64,000 nucleotides of DNA, taken from the NCBI RefSeq assembly GCF_019166065.1, contig NZ_JAHTBN010000003.1, positions 248,001-312,000 on the forward strand, in the 5' to 3' direction. Each line of letters begins with the position of its first letter. Position 1 is the first letter of the stretch. Positions 55,307 to 62,246 of the stretch are shown here, piece by piece. The position numbers and the translations under genes were made by a program. Origin of the DNA: Candidimonas humi (GTDB taxonomy: Bacteria; Pseudomonadota; Gammaproteobacteria; Burkholderiales; Burkholderiaceae_B). Below the pieces are notes generated by a model. The model ran no database searches. It saw only the letters and a list, made by a program, of their open reading frames with translations, and was not told the DNA's origin.

Positions 55307-55758
55307 TTTGATGGCTCCATCGCGGCCTTGATGCGCGTTTGCTGCAGCAAGTCCAATTGGTCTTCGGGGTCGGCCGTAGCCATGAGGCGCTGCAGCATTG
55401 GCATCGCCTGGCGCAGCTTGCGAATCGTTGAGGACTGCACTGGGGAGCAAAAGCGGAATGCACGCTCGAGCTCGCGCAGGCCGTCAAGCGGCAAGCTGAC
55501 GCTGTGTCTGGCTGCGTGCATTTCCAGATGCCAGATCAGCCCCTCGATGCCCCCGGCCGCTTCGTACCAATTACCGTCGCCGTCCTGCAGAATCGGATCA
55601 CCCCTTTCGTCGACATTGACGGTGCCGTCGATCTCAAGGCGGTCGAGAATGGCAATGAGGGGCCCGAGGACTAACGCCGAGGCGATGATCATAGGTGGAT
55701 GAATAGGGCGCGGCGTGTAGCGTTTCGTACGCCGGGCCTTGGGATGACGGTTACTCAT
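55303..55758 (-). CDS. Phage hypothetical protein
   Basis: 151 residues from MSNRHPKARRTKRYTPRPIH. Basic N-terminus, a hydrophobic stretch (MIIASALVLGPLIAILDRL) and a helical C-terminal half (TIRKLRQAMPMLQRLMATAD). Translationally coupled to the membrane peptide. Function unknown. Confidence 0.65.
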   Translation of the reverse strand: MSNRHPKARRTKRYTPRPIHPPMIIASALVLGPLIAILDRLEIDGTVNVDERGDPILQDGDGNWYEAAGGIEGLIWHLEMHAARHSVSLPLDGLRELERAFRFCSPVQSSTIRKLRQAMPMLQRLMATADPEDQLDLLQQTRIKAAMEPSK

Positions 55759-55787
55759 AGGGTGCATCCAGGCCGGTGGCTGGATAT

Positions 55788-56348
55788 TCAGTGCTTCCAG
55801 GTCACGGTGCCATTGGAATTAATCGTTCCGTGCATAGTTTCGGGCAGGCTCGCGGCCACGCGAAATTTAGGCCCCTCGGGGGCGCCTTCGATGCCTTTCG
55901 CCGTGGCGGATTCAGGGCATACGCCACCGGACGCCTCAAACGCCTTGCGGGTGAGGTCAGAACCGAAGCAGGCCATCCGCAGCTTTGCGGCCTCATGCAG
56001 GCCGAGTTGCCACAGCACGACGACATCCTGCCGCACGTTGCAGTCGAACATTTCTTTGGCGTGGCTGCCGCCAATGACGAACCCTGTCCAGCCTACGCCG
56101 GCAGTATCCGAACCACCGCAGTTGCTCGGTGAAAATGAAAAGGCTGAAGAGGCTGTATACAAGCTCGGCGTTGTGTCGACGCGGGTGTGCTGATAGGGCT
56201 GCGCCGAGGTGAACGTCACCGCCTGATTGTTGCCCATGTTCGCCGCAGCAGAGGATGCCTGCGTCTGCGCCGAGCTGGAAGCGGTAGTGCCCGCAAATAC
56301 GGGCGAGGACAGTACAATGGCCGCAGCGGCCAAGGCAATGATTTTCAT
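55788..56348 (-). CDS. Exported phage protein
   Basis: 186 residues with signal peptide MKIIALAAAAIVLSSPVFAG. A Ser/Ala/Gln-rich stretch (TTASSSAQTQASSAAANMGN) is followed by a compact domain with four cysteines. It follows a Gly/Ser-rich exported protein with a near-identical leader (CTTAGGAGA ribosome site); both may be surface or envelope factors expressed from the prophage. Function unknown. Confidence 0.7.
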   Translation of the reverse strand: MKIIALAAAAIVLSSPVFAGTTASSSAQTQASSAAANMGNNQAVTFTSAQPYQHTRVDTTPSLYTASSAFSFSPSNCGGSDTAGVGWTGFVIGGSHAKEMFDCNVRQDVVVLWQLGLHEAAKLRMACFGSDLTRKAFEASGGVCPESATAKGIEGAPEGPKFRVAASLPETMHGTINSNGTVTWKH

Positions 56349-56375
56349 GTGGAATCTCCTAAGTCTTGGCCGTTA

Positions 56376-56398
56376 GGGGCCGGTTGCGACCCGGCCCC
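56376..56398 (-). terminator. 8-bp GC hairpin between two exported-protein genes
   Basis: GGGGCCGG/CCGGCCCC with a 7-base loop and no T-run. It may attenuate read-through or stabilise the upstream mRNA. Confidence 0.4.
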
Positions 56399-56407
56399 GT
56401 CTGCCGA

Positions 56408-56902
56408 TTACCAGTTGTTGTGGCTGAAATCACCGATCGATTGAAAACCGGCAATGCCGCCGATGGCGCCGGTAGCGAAATTGGCGGTACCCGAGGCCGT
56501 GTTGTCGGAAGACGAAAAAGCGGAATTGCCATTCAGGATGGAATTGCCTTGCATGCCGACCTGGTCGGTCGCGCCGAAGCCGCCGGAGACGGCATATTGC
56601 GTCGTGCCGGTGTTGACTGTGGCACCGGACGGTGCGACCTGACCGCCGATGGTGGCCGAGCCGCCCGAAATCGCACCCGCTGCCTGCAGGCTGTAGCCGG
56701 AGCCTACGACCTCGGTGCCCGCGGCAACCGAACCGGTGGAATTCGATGCTGCCGAACCCGATGCCGAGCCGCCGAAGCCGGCCGCGCCACCCGCGATCAC
56801 ACCACCCGAGGGGCCTTGATTGCCGTAGTTGTTCCCATGGGCGAATGCGAGGGGAGCGCAAACCGCCAGAATGGCGGCCAAAAGGACTTTCTGAACTTGC
56901 AT
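56408..56902 (-). CDS. Gly/Ser/Asn-rich exported protein (adhesin-like)
   Basis: 164 residues with signal peptide ending LAFAHG. Mature part is repetitive and small-residue rich (GGAAGFGGSASGSAASNSTG, SAFSSSDNTASGTANFATGA), resembling a beta-helix or secreted surface protein. Start supported by TTAGGAGA. No catalytic motif. Function unknown. Confidence 0.68.
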   Translation of the reverse strand: MQVQKVLLAAILAVCAPLAFAHGNNYGNQGPSGGVIAGGAAGFGGSASGSAASNSTGSVAAGTEVVGSGYSLQAAGAISGGSATIGGQVAPSGATVNTGTTQYAVSGGFGATDQVGMQGNSILNGNSAFSSSDNTASGTANFATGAIGGIAGFQSIGDFSHNNW

Positions 56903-56943
56903 GTGGTTTCTCCTAAGTATTGCCAGTGACCGACTGGCGGCGG

Positions 56944-57021
56944 TTAAAACATCAGCGACAGCAGGAAAGTGCCTGCGGTGATCAATGCGAAGCCTGCCGT
57001 AATGCGTAGAACGTCAGACAT
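56944..57021 (-). CDS. 25-residue hydrophobic peptide
   Basis: A short frame encodes MSDVLRITAGFALITAGTFL followed by LSLMF: one membrane helix with a charged N-terminus. It is the first gene after the inverted repeat at 57030-57054. Too short for most gene finders; real status uncertain. Confidence 0.45.
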   Translation of the reverse strand: MSDVLRITAGFALITAGTFLLSLMF

Positions 57022-57029
57022 AGTCAGTT

Positions 57030-57054
57030 CCCGGGCGCTTATTGGGCGCCCGGG
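57030..57054. promoter_or_regulatory. 9-bp perfect inverted repeat
   Basis: CCCGGGCGC (57030-57038) pairs with GCGCCCGGG (57046-57054). It separates the DGR side from the exported-protein operon and lies just before the 25-residue peptide; it could end transcription from the DGR or mask the start. Confidence 0.5.
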
Positions 57055-57108
57055 CCTCACGTAGTGAAGAAAAGTTATGATTTCCGAAAACTTCTATCGG
57101 AGAGAGCG

Positions 57109-57363
57109 ATGCCAGTCAGAGAAATCGATGGGTTTGAGGTATGGTCATCAGCCAGCCAAGCCGGCGACGGTGCCTATTGGGGAGAGATCTCAACGAAACC
57201 GCTTGACGGCTCGGCGGATGCAAAAATTTTCAGGATCCCAACCCAAAGAAAATTGAATTCGCTGCGGGAGGCTCAAATCGTAGGAGCCGATGCGGTAGCC
57301 GCCCTGGAGAAGGTGGACACTAGTGGCATACCTGCACCAATCATTGATCCAACTCGGGACTAG
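57109..57363 (+). CDS. Small plus-strand phage protein
   Basis: 84 residues from the ATG with CGGAGAGAG upstream (MPVREIDGFEVWSSASQAGD). Only gene of this region on the plus strand; its stop overlaps the RT stop by four bases. Function unknown. Confidence 0.6.
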   Translation: MPVREIDGFEVWSSASQAGDGAYWGEISTKPLDGSADAKIFRIPTQRKLNSLREAQIVGADAVAALEKVDTSGIPAPIIDPTRD

Positions 57364-58454
57364 CCGCGAGAAAATGCTTTTGTGAGTGCCGCATCGACGC
57401 AATGTCCGCGGCGTCGAGCCGCGTTCGCGATGCGTGCGCGGTCGTGGTGAGCCGATGCATGTCGCATTAAGCCCAGGTAACTATTGATTGTGTGAACTGT
57501 ATTAGCCGGCGGCTGGCGTTCGATGCGGTCAAGCGCATCGCTCACCGTCTTGCGCCGCACTTCCAACCGGAACGGCTTGATGACGTAGCCTGCGAAGTCA
57601 ATGCCTCGTGCCACCGGCTGCACAATTGTCTTGCGCGGATTGAGTGTGAGCCGAAGCTCTGACAAGAATGCCTCGATCGCCATGCGCGCCGCCATGAGCC
57701 ACTCCGCAGACGCATGCAGCAGCAGAAAATCATCGACATAGCGCACGTAATACCTGGCCTGCAAGCGATGCTTGGCGAACTTGTCGAGGCAATCCAGAAG
57801 AATGTTCGCGCCGAACTGCGAGGGGACGAGGTTTCCGATGGCGAGCCCGCACCCATCTGGCGCATACGTCAGCCGCTTATGGCGCGGCACGCGCTCCAGA
57901 TCTGCATGGTTACCGCAAAGTTGGAAATCGGTGCGAGGATCGTGAAACAGCACGACGCGGACCAGTTCGCGCCACCATCGCTCTCGAACCCGGCAAGCGA
58001 TTTTCGTCCAAAGGATGTCTTTGTCAATGCTCCCGAAGAAATTCGCGAGATCCATCTTGCAGTACATGGCGGGCTGCTGCCAGTTCTGGGTGATGCTGCG
58101 CGCATAGTGCTGCACACGTTCCGCTGCGCGAAGGGGCCCACGCCCGGGAATACAGGCGAAGGAATCCACAATGAACCGCGGCAGGAAGATAGGCGCGAGG
58201 TAGTCGTAAATCAGGTGGTGGACGATTCGGTCACGAAAATCCGCCGCCCAGACCTCGCGCGGCTTGGGGTGCGTGACAGCGAAGCAGATGGAAGTTCCAG
58301 GCCGGTAACTGCCGTCCCGGAGATCTTCATCCAGGTCCATCAAATTGCGTTCGAGGTTCAGTTCGAAGCGCAATGCACTATGAGTATTCCGTTTATGGCG
58401 CCGGCAATGATAGTAAGCCTGCACCAGGCGCGAGAACGAGTAGCTTGAATCCAC
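57360..58454 (-). CDS. DGR reverse transcriptase
   Basis: 364 residues from GTG at 58454; a TTG further up lies inside the template repeat and is unlikely. RT blocks: KMDLANFFGSIDKD (first Asp), GCGLAIGNLVPSQFGANILL (the IGN..SQ block typical of DGR-type RTs, with one extra residue), YYVRYVDDFLLLH (YVDD active site) and LNPRKTIVQPVARGIDFAGY. With Avd it copies the TR RNA, misincorporating at adenines, and the cDNA replaces VR. It is the last gene of the DGR. Confidence 0.96.
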   Translation of the reverse strand: MDSSYSFSRLVQAYYHCRRHKRNTHSALRFELNLERNLMDLDEDLRDGSYRPGTSICFAVTHPKPREVWAADFRDRIVHHLIYDYLAPIFLPRFIVDSFACIPGRGPLRAAERVQHYARSITQNWQQPAMYCKMDLANFFGSIDKDILWTKIACRVRERWWRELVRVVLFHDPRTDFQLCGNHADLERVPRHKRLTYAPDGCGLAIGNLVPSQFGANILLDCLDKFAKHRLQARYYVRYVDDFLLLHASAEWLMAARMAIEAFLSELRLTLNPRKTIVQPVARGIDFAGYVIKPFRLEVRRKTVSDALDRIERQPPANTVHTINSYLGLMRHASAHHDRARIANAARRRGHCVDAALTKAFSRG

Positions 58455-58473
58455 AGCAGAAGCCGATTTGATA

Positions 58474-58571
58474 TGCGGACGGGGAGCACGGCAAGCTCGT
58501 TGTTGCGATTCCAGTTGTTGCAATTGCCGTTCTCGAAGTCGAGAGCCCAGGCGTTGTTGGAGCCATAAGGC
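58474..58571 (-). ncRNA. DGR template repeat (TR)
   Basis: 98 bp matching VR1 and VR2 without gaps. In coding sense it holds nine AAY codons (virtual GSNNAWALDFENGNCNNWNR) where both VRs vary. 23 template adenines are present, and every change in either VR is at one of them. It lies between avd and RT, as in other DGRs, and is transcribed but not translated. Confidence 0.97.
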
Positions 58572-58710
58572 GTAATGTCGCGCTATTCACGTCGCCCCGC
58601 CGAAGGCCTCGCCGAATCAGCAGGGAAACTGCGCAGGACCAGCGCGGCCGAAGCCGCCGGTATCCTTGATGCGCCTGTCGGTGGGGTAGTATCCCAGCGG
58701 CGCGACCAGA
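58572..58710 (-). other. Spacer between avd and TR
   Basis: No gene seen. This is the avd-TR gap; in studied DGRs RNA on either side of TR helps prime and bind RT-Avd, so this segment is probably part of the functional template transcript. Confidence 0.6.
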
Positions 58711-59112
58711 TCAATAGCGCATGGGCCGGGCCACCGTGGCGACCTGGCGAGCGAGCGCGTTTTCGGTTTGCTGTTTCCAGCCAGTGGCTTGCTTTCCGAT
58801 GCTGACGGTGAGCGGTATAAGGCGAGCCTGATGAGTAGGACTCAGTGCGCGCACCTCGGGATCGACGCATATCCTGACGGCCACCTCGATCTGACCTACC
58901 GCCCAACGTAGCGCCTCGATTTGCTCGATACGTTCCTTGCCGCTACGACTATTTGCAAGTTGAATGCGTTGAATAACCTCTCGACAGTCGCGCCGCATAT
59001 CTGCACCGATTGTGCCGCGGTAGTTCTTGTCCATCGTGGCAACGTACTTCGTGCATAGCGTGACAAGTTTCAATGTGGTCTTGAAGATTTCGAGATCGGT
59101 AAACAAAGCCAT
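58711..59112 (-). CDS. avd: DGR accessory variability determinant (Avd)
   Basis: 133 residues, helical throughout. It follows the Avd four-helix-bundle pattern: YVATMDKNYRGTIGADMRRD, EVIQRIQLANSRSGKERIEQ, LRWAVGQIEVAVRICVDPEV and the closing IGKQATGWKQQ. Avd forms a basic pentamer that binds RT and the template RNA and is required for mutagenesis. Placed between VR1 target and TR as expected. Confidence 0.93.
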   Translation of the reverse strand: MALFTDLEIFKTTLKLVTLCTKYVATMDKNYRGTIGADMRRDCREVIQRIQLANSRSGKERIEQIEALRWAVGQIEVAVRICVDPEVRALSPTHQARLIPLTVSIGKQATGWKQQTENALARQVATVARPMRY

Positions 59113-59119
59113 GCTGGAA

Positions 59120-59134
59120 GCGGGCTACGCCCGC
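59120..59134 (-). promoter_or_regulatory. Stem-loop downstream of VR1 (DGR homing hairpin candidate)
   Basis: GCGGGC-N3-GCCCGC lies 30 bp beyond the 3' end of VR1. DGR targets in the Bordetella phage BPP-1 system need such a hairpin just after VR for efficient retargeting. Loop here is three bases. Confidence 0.6.
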
Positions 59135-59136
59135 GA

Positions 59137-59155
59137 AAGGGATAAAGAGATCAAG
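59137..59155 (-). promoter_or_regulatory. IMH-like conserved element after VR1
   Basis: Nineteen bases just past VR1 match the equivalent position after VR2 (60080-60098) at 17 of 19, but are absent after TR. Sequence beyond the VR conserved in targets and different in the template is what defines IMH versus IMH*, the determinant of one-way copying. Confidence 0.65.
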
Positions 59156-59678
59156 AGGTGATGCTGCGGACGGGGAGCACGGCAAGCTCGCCGTGGCGAC
59201 CCCAGCCGCCGCAACCGCCGTCCTCGAAGTCGAGAGCCCAGGCGAGGTCGGAGCCATAAGGCTTTGTGGTCCAGTACACACTCTCCCGCCCGGATTTCGG
59301 GAAGTACTGCCGCGCATGAATGAACGCCAGCATCACGTCTTCCATGTCCGCTGGTGCCCAATCGTTAAGTTTGTTGATGGGACCTAGCAGGCTGACGGCG
59401 TTCCCGACGTTGTCAAACGTCACGCCCCTAGGATGTTTGCTCTGATCCTCGACGAACACACGATGACGTAGCGATCCGTCGATTATGCGCGGCCCTAGGT
59501 AAATGCCGCCTTGCTCTGGCCACGGCTGGCCGATTGCGGGCGCGCCGACCGGAGTATTGCTTATTGCAGTGCGGCTTTTCAAGTACTCCAGAAGTCTCGG
59601 GAGAAATACCTGGGCGACCTTTTCGAAGGGAAGGTCGACGCTTCCCTGATCTGCGAGGGGTATATGTAGGGACGACAT
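59151..59678 (-). CDS. DGR target protein 1 (contains VR1)
   Basis: 175 residues from the ATG giving MSSLHIPLADQGSVDLPFEK with AAGGA upstream. The C-terminal 90 residues follow the FGE/C-type-lectin-like or DUF1566-type display fold (WPEQGGIYLGPR, DWAPADMEDVMLAFIHARQY, SDLAWALDFEDGGCGG, ELAVLPVR). The nine variable positions are near the C-terminus, where they form the binding face in known DGR proteins. No signal peptide. Related to target 2 in the WPxQGG start and the VR. Ligand unknown. Confidence 0.93.
   Translation of the reverse strand: MSSLHIPLADQGSVDLPFEKVAQVFLPRLLEYLKSRTAISNTPVGAPAIGQPWPEQGGIYLGPRIIDGSLRHRVFVEDQSKHPRGVTFDNVGNAVSLLGPINKLNDWAPADMEDVMLAFIHARQYFPKSGRESVYWTTKPYGSDLAWALDFEDGGCGGWGRHGELAVLPVRSITS
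59165..59262 (-). repeat. DGR variable repeat 1 (VR1)
   Basis: 98 bp; 15 differences from TR, all at template adenines (plus-strand T). Twelve of the fifteen read T to C on the plus strand. All other positions are identical. Encodes the variable residues D, L, D, G, G, G, G, H, G at the nine Asn template codons. Confidence 0.98.
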
Positions 59679-59706
59679 GGCTATCCTTATTGTGAAAAGT
59701 ACTGAT

Positions 59707-59913
59707 TCAGAATCCGGCCGCAAAGCCAAGGAAAGGCATAAGGCCAAAAAAGATCAACATAAAAACGATCCCACCGATCCAAGCTTTCTTCGGGATGCGG
59801 TGGCTGTCGGGCGCGAATCCGCCGCCCAGGTTGCTGACGCGTGGCGCTCTACCAGTCCAGTTGCTATCCGCCCGATTAACGCCGCCAGGCCAATTCAAAT
59901 TGCGTGTGTGCAT
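59707..59913 (-). CDS. Small membrane protein between the two DGR targets
   Basis: 68 residues from the ATG giving MHTRNLNWPGGVNRADSNWT. A soluble start (GGGFAPDSHRIPKKAW) is followed by a C-terminal helix IGGIVFMLIFFGLMPFLGFA. It lies between target genes 2 and 1, same strand, so it may tether or display a target at the membrane. The start choice is uncertain; the frame is open upstream. Confidence 0.6.
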   Translation of the reverse strand: MHTRNLNWPGGVNRADSNWTGRAPRVSNLGGGFAPDSHRIPKKAWIGGIVFMLIFFGLMPFLGFAAGF

Positions 59914-60008
59914 GGATATCTCGATAGGGGGAAGGGTGGCGCTCTTACTTTCTGTCGTGGGCAGTGGCTGTCCGAGGCCGTTTGCATACCCAACGGAGCA
60001 CATTGCTA

Positions 60009-60056
60009 GACCGCCATCCCCGAACAACCCGGGAGACTCAGGCTGTTCGGGGATGG
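60009..60056 (-). terminator. Long inverted repeat after target 2
   Basis: GCCATCCCCGAACA and its complement TGTTCGGGGATGG flank a loop of about 17 bases. It lies between VR2 and the small membrane gene, with no T-run; it may be a processing or partial-termination hairpin, or the long hairpin that marks the target. Confidence 0.5.
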
Positions 60057-60079
60057 GGCTGCCACGAGCGCGCCAGCCG

Positions 60080-60098
60080 AAGGGGTGAAGAGATCAAG
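60080..60098 (-). promoter_or_regulatory. IMH-like conserved element after VR2
   Basis: AAGGGGTGAAGAGATCAAG on the plus strand, 17/19 identical with the element after VR1. A 5-bp GGCTG/CAGCC stem follows at 60057-60078. See the VR1 element for the reasoning. Confidence 0.65.
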
Positions 60099-60564
60099 GG
60101 ATGAATCTGCGGACGGGGAGCACGGCAAGCTCGTGGCCGCGACGCCAGTTGAAGCAACTGCCGAGCTCGAAGCCGAGAGCCCAGGCGTAGCGGGAGCCAA
60201 AAGGCGAGGATGAAAAGACGACCGGACCATCCGCTACACGACCCTGCGCGACATGTACGAGCATCAATTCACGCTGCGCTGGTAGAAAGAAATCGGAATG
60301 GCCATCGCGGGTGTAGGCCGTCGCAGCCTTCGCGGCCGGGCTATCCAGCTCGATCAGCTTGCGGGAGTTTTCGGCGCCGTCGATATCCGAAAAGTCATCC
60401 AGCCGTTTACCGTAGAGGCCAAACTGGAATTCGTCTTTCAACAGGGCTTCGGCGGCGATCAGGTAACCGCCCAGGGGATGCAGACCCTTGAACAGGCCGC
60501 CCTGGCCGGGCCAGTATTCGTTGAGCTTGGGAATGGCCAGGTCGGCCGAGGGTATTGTCGACAT
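60094..60564 (-). CDS. DGR target protein 2 (contains VR2)
   Basis: 156 residues (MSTIPSADLAIPKLNEYWPG). Same plan as target 1: WPGQGGLFKGLHPLGGYLIA, FFLPAQRELMLVHVAQGRV, SRYAWALGFELGSCFNWRRG and the terminal ELAVLPVRRFIP. The first gene after the long structured RNA, with GGAG upstream. No signal peptide or membrane helix. Two targets sharing one template show that the retroelement diversifies both. Confidence 0.93.
   Translation of the reverse strand: MSTIPSADLAIPKLNEYWPGQGGLFKGLHPLGGYLIAAEALLKDEFQFGLYGKRLDDFSDIDGAENSRKLIELDSPAAKAATAYTRDGHSDFFLPAQRELMLVHVAQGRVADGPVVFSSSPFGSRYAWALGFELGSCFNWRRGHELAVLPVRRFIP
60108..60205 (-). repeat. DGR variable repeat 2 (VR2)
   Basis: 98 bp; 15 differences from TR, again only at template adenines, with more mixed outcomes than VR1 (to A, C and G on the plus strand). 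Besides the Asn codons, one Asp becomes Gly and one Tyr becomes Phe. Confidence 0.98.
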
Positions 60565-60614
60565 GCGACGCTCCGTTGGTGGTGGGGGAAAAGGAAGAAT
60601 GGGTCAGTGGAGAG

Positions 60615-60640
60615 GCCGGCCCGGATGATTCCGGACCGGC
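60615..60640 (-). terminator. 10-bp stem at the 3' end of the giant RNA
   Basis: GCCGGTCCGG-N6-CCGGGCCGGC (one G-U pair) on the minus strand, followed by a pyrimidine-rich stretch without a clean T-run. It may end the RNA or only partly stop transcription before target gene 2. Confidence 0.45.
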
Positions 60641-62190
60641 GCCGGGATGCCACCGGCCTGGGCTTGCGCCGCTCGTGTGGGGCCTGCCAGATTGCACTTT
60701 GTCGCCCGTGCGGGCCTCGGCCGGTTCCTGCAACTCCCCCGACGGCACACCGCTGGCGCGTACTCTGCATTGCTGCGTACGCTCAAGGCCCTCTCTCTCA
60801 GGTATTAAGTGCCGGATTCTCTCCATCCGGCGTAAGTCACGCCTGCTTCCCCCACGCGGCTTACCAGCGTCCGGGCGTTCACGACTTGATATGGATCGTG
60901 GGCATCCTGCCATCAGGGGATCGTGGCAGGCATCCTCGCTTCGAAACATCCCCAGGAAATTCAGTGGCCCGTATCGCCGGGACCATGCGCGAGGCTGCAC
61001 CGCCCTGGTTGATGTCCAGGCTCATGCGGCATCCGCTTCGATTGCTGGCTACCCTCCAGCTTGTCCGCATGCTCACGGCTTCATCTTTGATGGTGGCCGG
61101 TGCTGATCTTCGACCTCGGCTTACCCTCTGTGTCCGAGTCTTCGTGCCAGGGCTTGCGCCGCTGTTGATGGAATCACGTTTGAGCGCCCAGCAGTGCGCA
61201 TTCACCATCAATGGTGCAGCCTTGCCGACATCGAGAGCGCTATCTCTCGATTCAATGCGCCTGCAAGGTGGCGTCGATACAGATAACTCTTGTCCTGCAC
61301 CATTGATGGTTCTGGCCTTTTACTTCGCCAGAGCGGAAGGATGGGCCGGCCGTCACCGCGCTCCTAGGAACGTGCGCCAGAAAGCGCATTCACCATCAAG
61401 AAAGAGGGAACCTGACAGCGGTGTGCATCCTACGTCCGCCCGTTCGCATTGCACGGATGCCCTGATCAGCTTTTTGCACGGGACGCCCTCTTTCTTGATA
61501 GTCCTGGCCTTTCTCTTCGCCAGGGCGGAAGTGATGATCGGGGTGCTGCAACACCCAGCATCGGGAGACAACCATCATCGAAACGGGCTGGGCTTGATAC
61601 CTGCTACCGAACCGCAGCGCCCACCTCCGTTGGGTGTCCAAATGGCGCTTATGAGCGGCTTGTCACTCTGCGGTGCGTGTCCTTCCACGCCGCCGTTTCG
61701 ATGATGGCCCTGCCCGAAGGCAGGACCGTGATGGCTTACAGTTTCGGCTTCTCTGTCGACCCTTGGCCTGCGCTAGCAACTCCAGGCGGGGTCGATTCCA
61801 TGTTTCAGGTGCCTCATGGGCTGCTGCCATCCGAAAGCCGCCTGTCACGTAGCTTTCGGATGCGGCCTGTCGCCAGGCCGTAGAAATTTTCTGGCGTGCC
61901 ACTCCCGGCGCTGTGCCGGCTCACGCTCTCGGGTTCCGTAAGTGCTGCGGTACGGTTTCCTGACCGTCCCCTACCCACTGCTTCAGGGGAGCGCCGCATC
62001 CCGCGCCTATTGAAGGCCTCACGCCAATCGCGGGGAACATCCATGCGGTTTTTTCTGTCGTCTTTTTGCCAGGGCTTACACAGTCGCTTTCCCTCCGTTC
62101 ACCGGGCGCACCTACACCTCACGGCAGTGCGCAGCATCGTTCGTGTGCCGTTATTCGCCAGCCAGAGGCTGGTGTGGACCACACTGCAGG

Positions 62191-62202
62191 TTTTTAAAGA
62201 GC
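62191..62202 (-). promoter_or_regulatory. boxA-like antitermination element
   Basis: GCTCTTTAAAAA on the minus strand matches the rrn boxA core (GCTCTTTAA) bound by NusB/S10. It lies about 40 bases into the transcript, followed by a GTGTGGTCCACAC stem. boxA is used where long untranslated RNAs must avoid Rho. Confidence 0.65.
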
Positions 62203-62246
62203 GTTCCGGCTGGGCCGGGGCCTCGTGTTGCTTGAGGCTTGGGAGA

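Larger units (their letters stand above)
60600..62240 (-). ncRNA. Candidate giant structured non-coding RNA upstream of the DGR
   Basis: About 1.64 kb with no gene of recognisable family on either strand but dense strong hairpins. Three long perfect stems: 61572-61586/61693-61707 (15 bp), 61395-61408/61486-61499 (14 bp) and 61204-61219/61295-61310 (16 bp). Others: 61828-61838/61852-61862 (11 bp), 61863-61880 (7 bp, GNRA loop GCGA), 60811-60831 (7 bp), 60906-60930 (7 bp). It starts at a near-consensus promoter and boxA and ends near a 10-bp stem (60615-60640) just before target gene 2. It could be an ornate phage RNA of the GOLLD/ROOL kind or a new class, or a very long leader of the DGR mRNA. 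Confidence 0.75.

Noticed and set aside
58455-58523. Upstream extension of the RT into the TR (TTG start)
   Set aside because: It would put RT codons inside the template repeat and adds no conserved RT sequence; the GTG at 58454 is preferred.
61900-62110. Group II intron start (GTGCGCCCGG on the minus strand)
   Set aside because: The start-like string is there, but I could not find a domain V hairpin with the AGC...GTTC pattern or an intron-encoded protein, and there is no obvious split gene.
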